NCBI GenBank assembly: GCA_964392615.1 | Contig: CAYMRB010000490.1 | Coordinates: 1-7,247 of the forward strand | Reading direction: 5' to 3' | Source: CAYMRB01 sp964392615 | Lineage (GTDB): Bacteria; Planctomycetota; UBA8108 | DNA length: 7,247 bases | Shown here: positions 6,273-7,247 of the stretch, piece by piece | Numbering within the stretch: the stretch's first letter is position 1 | How the letters are laid out: every line of letters begins with the position of its first letter | Notes under the pieces: model-generated | Seen by the model: the letters and a program-made list of their open reading frames with translations, nothing else | Database searches by the model: none | Told to the model about the DNA's origin: nothing | Position numbers and translations under genes: made by a program

Positions 6273-7247
6273 ATGAGACGGACGACAGGGCGACGACGGA
6301 TGCTCGGACTGCGCGCCTTCATGGTGATCTGGCTCTTCGGAGCGTTCGCCGGGTCGGCGCTGCAAGCCGAGCCGCCGCTTTCGACTCCCGTGCGCGAGGC
6401 GATCGACGCGCAACTGCGAGCGGATTGGACGCGCGACGGAGGCGACTTTGCCGTCGCGAAGACGCAGCAGGTGCTAGATCGTGCGACGAAGCTCCTCGAG
6501 CGTCTCGCGCCGACGCTCGCCGCGCCGGAGCGCAACGAGCTTCGCCTCGAGCTCGACGCGCTGACTGCGCGCGCGGCTGCGTACGCGTCGGACGCGACCA
6601 CCAACGACGATTCTCGGCGCGTGTTCTACCTCGAGGCGCGCCGCATCGCGCGCCGCATCGCGTTCGCCAACCCGCTGCTCGACATCGATCGCTTGTTGTT
6701 CATCACCCGGCACGCCGCGAGTGGGCCGCACCATATGTGCGACCAGTACTACGGCTGCAATGCGCGTCCGGGTGGTGGCCTGTGGGTGCTCGACGGCCCG
6801 CTCGGACCGGAGGCGAAGCTGCGCGACGTGCTCGCGGACTCCGTCGTCGAAAACGGACGGCTCGCCGGGCAGAAGCTCGAAGGCGGATCGTTTCTGTCGC
6901 CGGAGCTGTCGTACGACGGTCGGACGATCGTGTTCGCGTGGACGCAGGCGAAGGCCAAGAAGACGTACACGTGGGCGCCGGAGTTCAGCTACCACATCTT
7001 CCGCGTCAACGTCGACGGCAGCGAGCTGCGTCAGCTGACCGACGGGTCGTGGAACGACTTCGATCCGTGTTTCCTGCCGGGCGGCCGCATCGCGTTCATC
7101 TCCGAGCGGCGCGGCGGGTACCTGCGGTGCGGGCGACATTGTCCCGTCTACACGATGCACTCGATGGAGCCGGACGGCAGCGACATCGTCCGTCTGAGCT
7201 ACCACGAGACCCACGAGTGGCATCCCAGCGTAGACAACGACGGCATG
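6273..7247 (+). CDS. Secreted PD40/TolB-type beta-propeller protein, hydrazine-synthase-alpha-like (partial, runs off right edge)
   Basis: The frame is open for 325 codons from ATG 6273 to the window end, so the C-terminus is missing. GAGG (6264-6267) precedes the start. Residues 1-32 form an export signal with a basic head (RRTTGRRRMLG), a hydrophobic core (15-30) and likely cleavage after Ala32. The Arg pair followed by x-Met-Leu could suit Tat export, but this is weak. Residues 35-135 are helical. From 136 the protein has 'LDIDRLLFITRHAAS', 'HHMCDQYYGCNARPGGGLWV' (153-172), 'SFLSPELSYDGRTIVFAW' (206-223), 'HIFRVNVDGSELRQLTDG' (241-258), 'NDFDPCFLPGGRIAFISERR' (261-280), 'GGYLRCGRHCPVYTMHSMEP' (281-300) and 'SYHETHEWHPSV' (309-320). 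The 'SxDGxxIxF' and 'DGSxLRQLTDG' blocks are PD40/TolB-type propeller blades. The Cys-rich signature is one I associate with planctomycetal proteins often labelled hydrazine-synthase-alpha-like. Five cysteines (156, 162, 266, 286, 290) fall in it, and there is no CxxCH heme motif in the visible part. Substrate and function are unknown, and no anammox role is implied. Confidence 0.85.
   Translation, partial: MRRTTGRRRMLGLRAFMVIWLFGAFAGSALQAEPPLSTPVREAIDAQLRADWTRDGGDFAVAKTQQVLDRATKLLERLAPTLAAPERNELRLELDALTARAAAYASDATTNDDSRRVFYLEARRIARRIAFANPLLDIDRLLFITRHAASGPHHMCDQYYGCNARPGGGLWVLDGPLGPEAKLRDVLADSVVENGRLAGQKLEGGSFLSPELSYDGRTIVFAWTQAKAKKTYTWAPEFSYHIFRVNVDGSELRQLTDGSWNDFDPCFLPGGRIAFISERRGGYLRCGRHCPVYTMHSMEPDGSDIVRLSYHETHEWHPSVDNDGM

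Noticed and set aside
6474..7223. Minus-strand open frame opposite the propeller protein
   Set aside because: It has no family features, while the plus-strand frame carries a signal peptide, propeller blades and a conserved Cys-rich signature.

Overview
The window is GC-rich bacterial DNA with long antisense shadow ORFs, as expected at this base composition. Three things point to the Planctomycetota or a close relative: a kinase-derived protein with one membrane span, a secreted Lys/Ala-rich thioredoxin-like protein, and a large secreted beta-propeller-type protein with the 'HMCDQYYG ... RRGGYLRCGRHCPVY ... HETHEWHPSV' signature I associate with that phylum. This assignment is inference from family memory, not a search. 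No tRNA, rRNA, CRISPR array, insertion sequence or phage gene was seen.

Layout. (1) Bases 1-1599, minus strand: the first 533 codons of an open gene that leaves the window at the left edge. It encodes a remnant protein-kinase fold with no N-lobe and no catalytic residues, then a histone-H1-like Ala/Lys/Pro tail, an acidic Asp/Leu run, one transmembrane helix and a charged helical region. (2) Bases 1600-1765: an intergenic stretch holding an 81-nt nested inverted repeat, probably the terminator of the operon to its right. (3) Bases 4987-1766, minus strand: a compact four-gene operon, ubiE/menG - unknown gene - ubiX - ubiA-type prenyltransferase (mqnP-like). Each junction is a 4-base start/stop overlap (ATGA, GTGA, ATGA). 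(4) Bases 4988-5116: a divergent intergenic region. (5) Bases 5117-6169, plus strand: a secreted, cysteine-free thioredoxin-like protein with a Lys-rich 33-bp tandem repeat inserted in the fold and a helical C-terminus. (6) Bases 6273-7247, plus strand: the start of a secreted beta-propeller-type protein that runs off the right edge.

How the genes fit together. The minus-strand operon carries late steps of menaquinone synthesis. The UbiA-family enzyme attaches the polyprenyl chain, UbiX makes the prenylated flavin used by a UbiD-family decarboxylase (not encoded here), and UbiE/MenG methylates the demethylquinone. The details of the UbiA protein favour the futalosine (Mqn) route. The fully coupled unknown gene between ubiE and ubiX is the best candidate here for an undescribed factor linked to quinone or prenyl-flavin chemistry. 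The two plus-strand genes are separate secreted proteins of unknown role.
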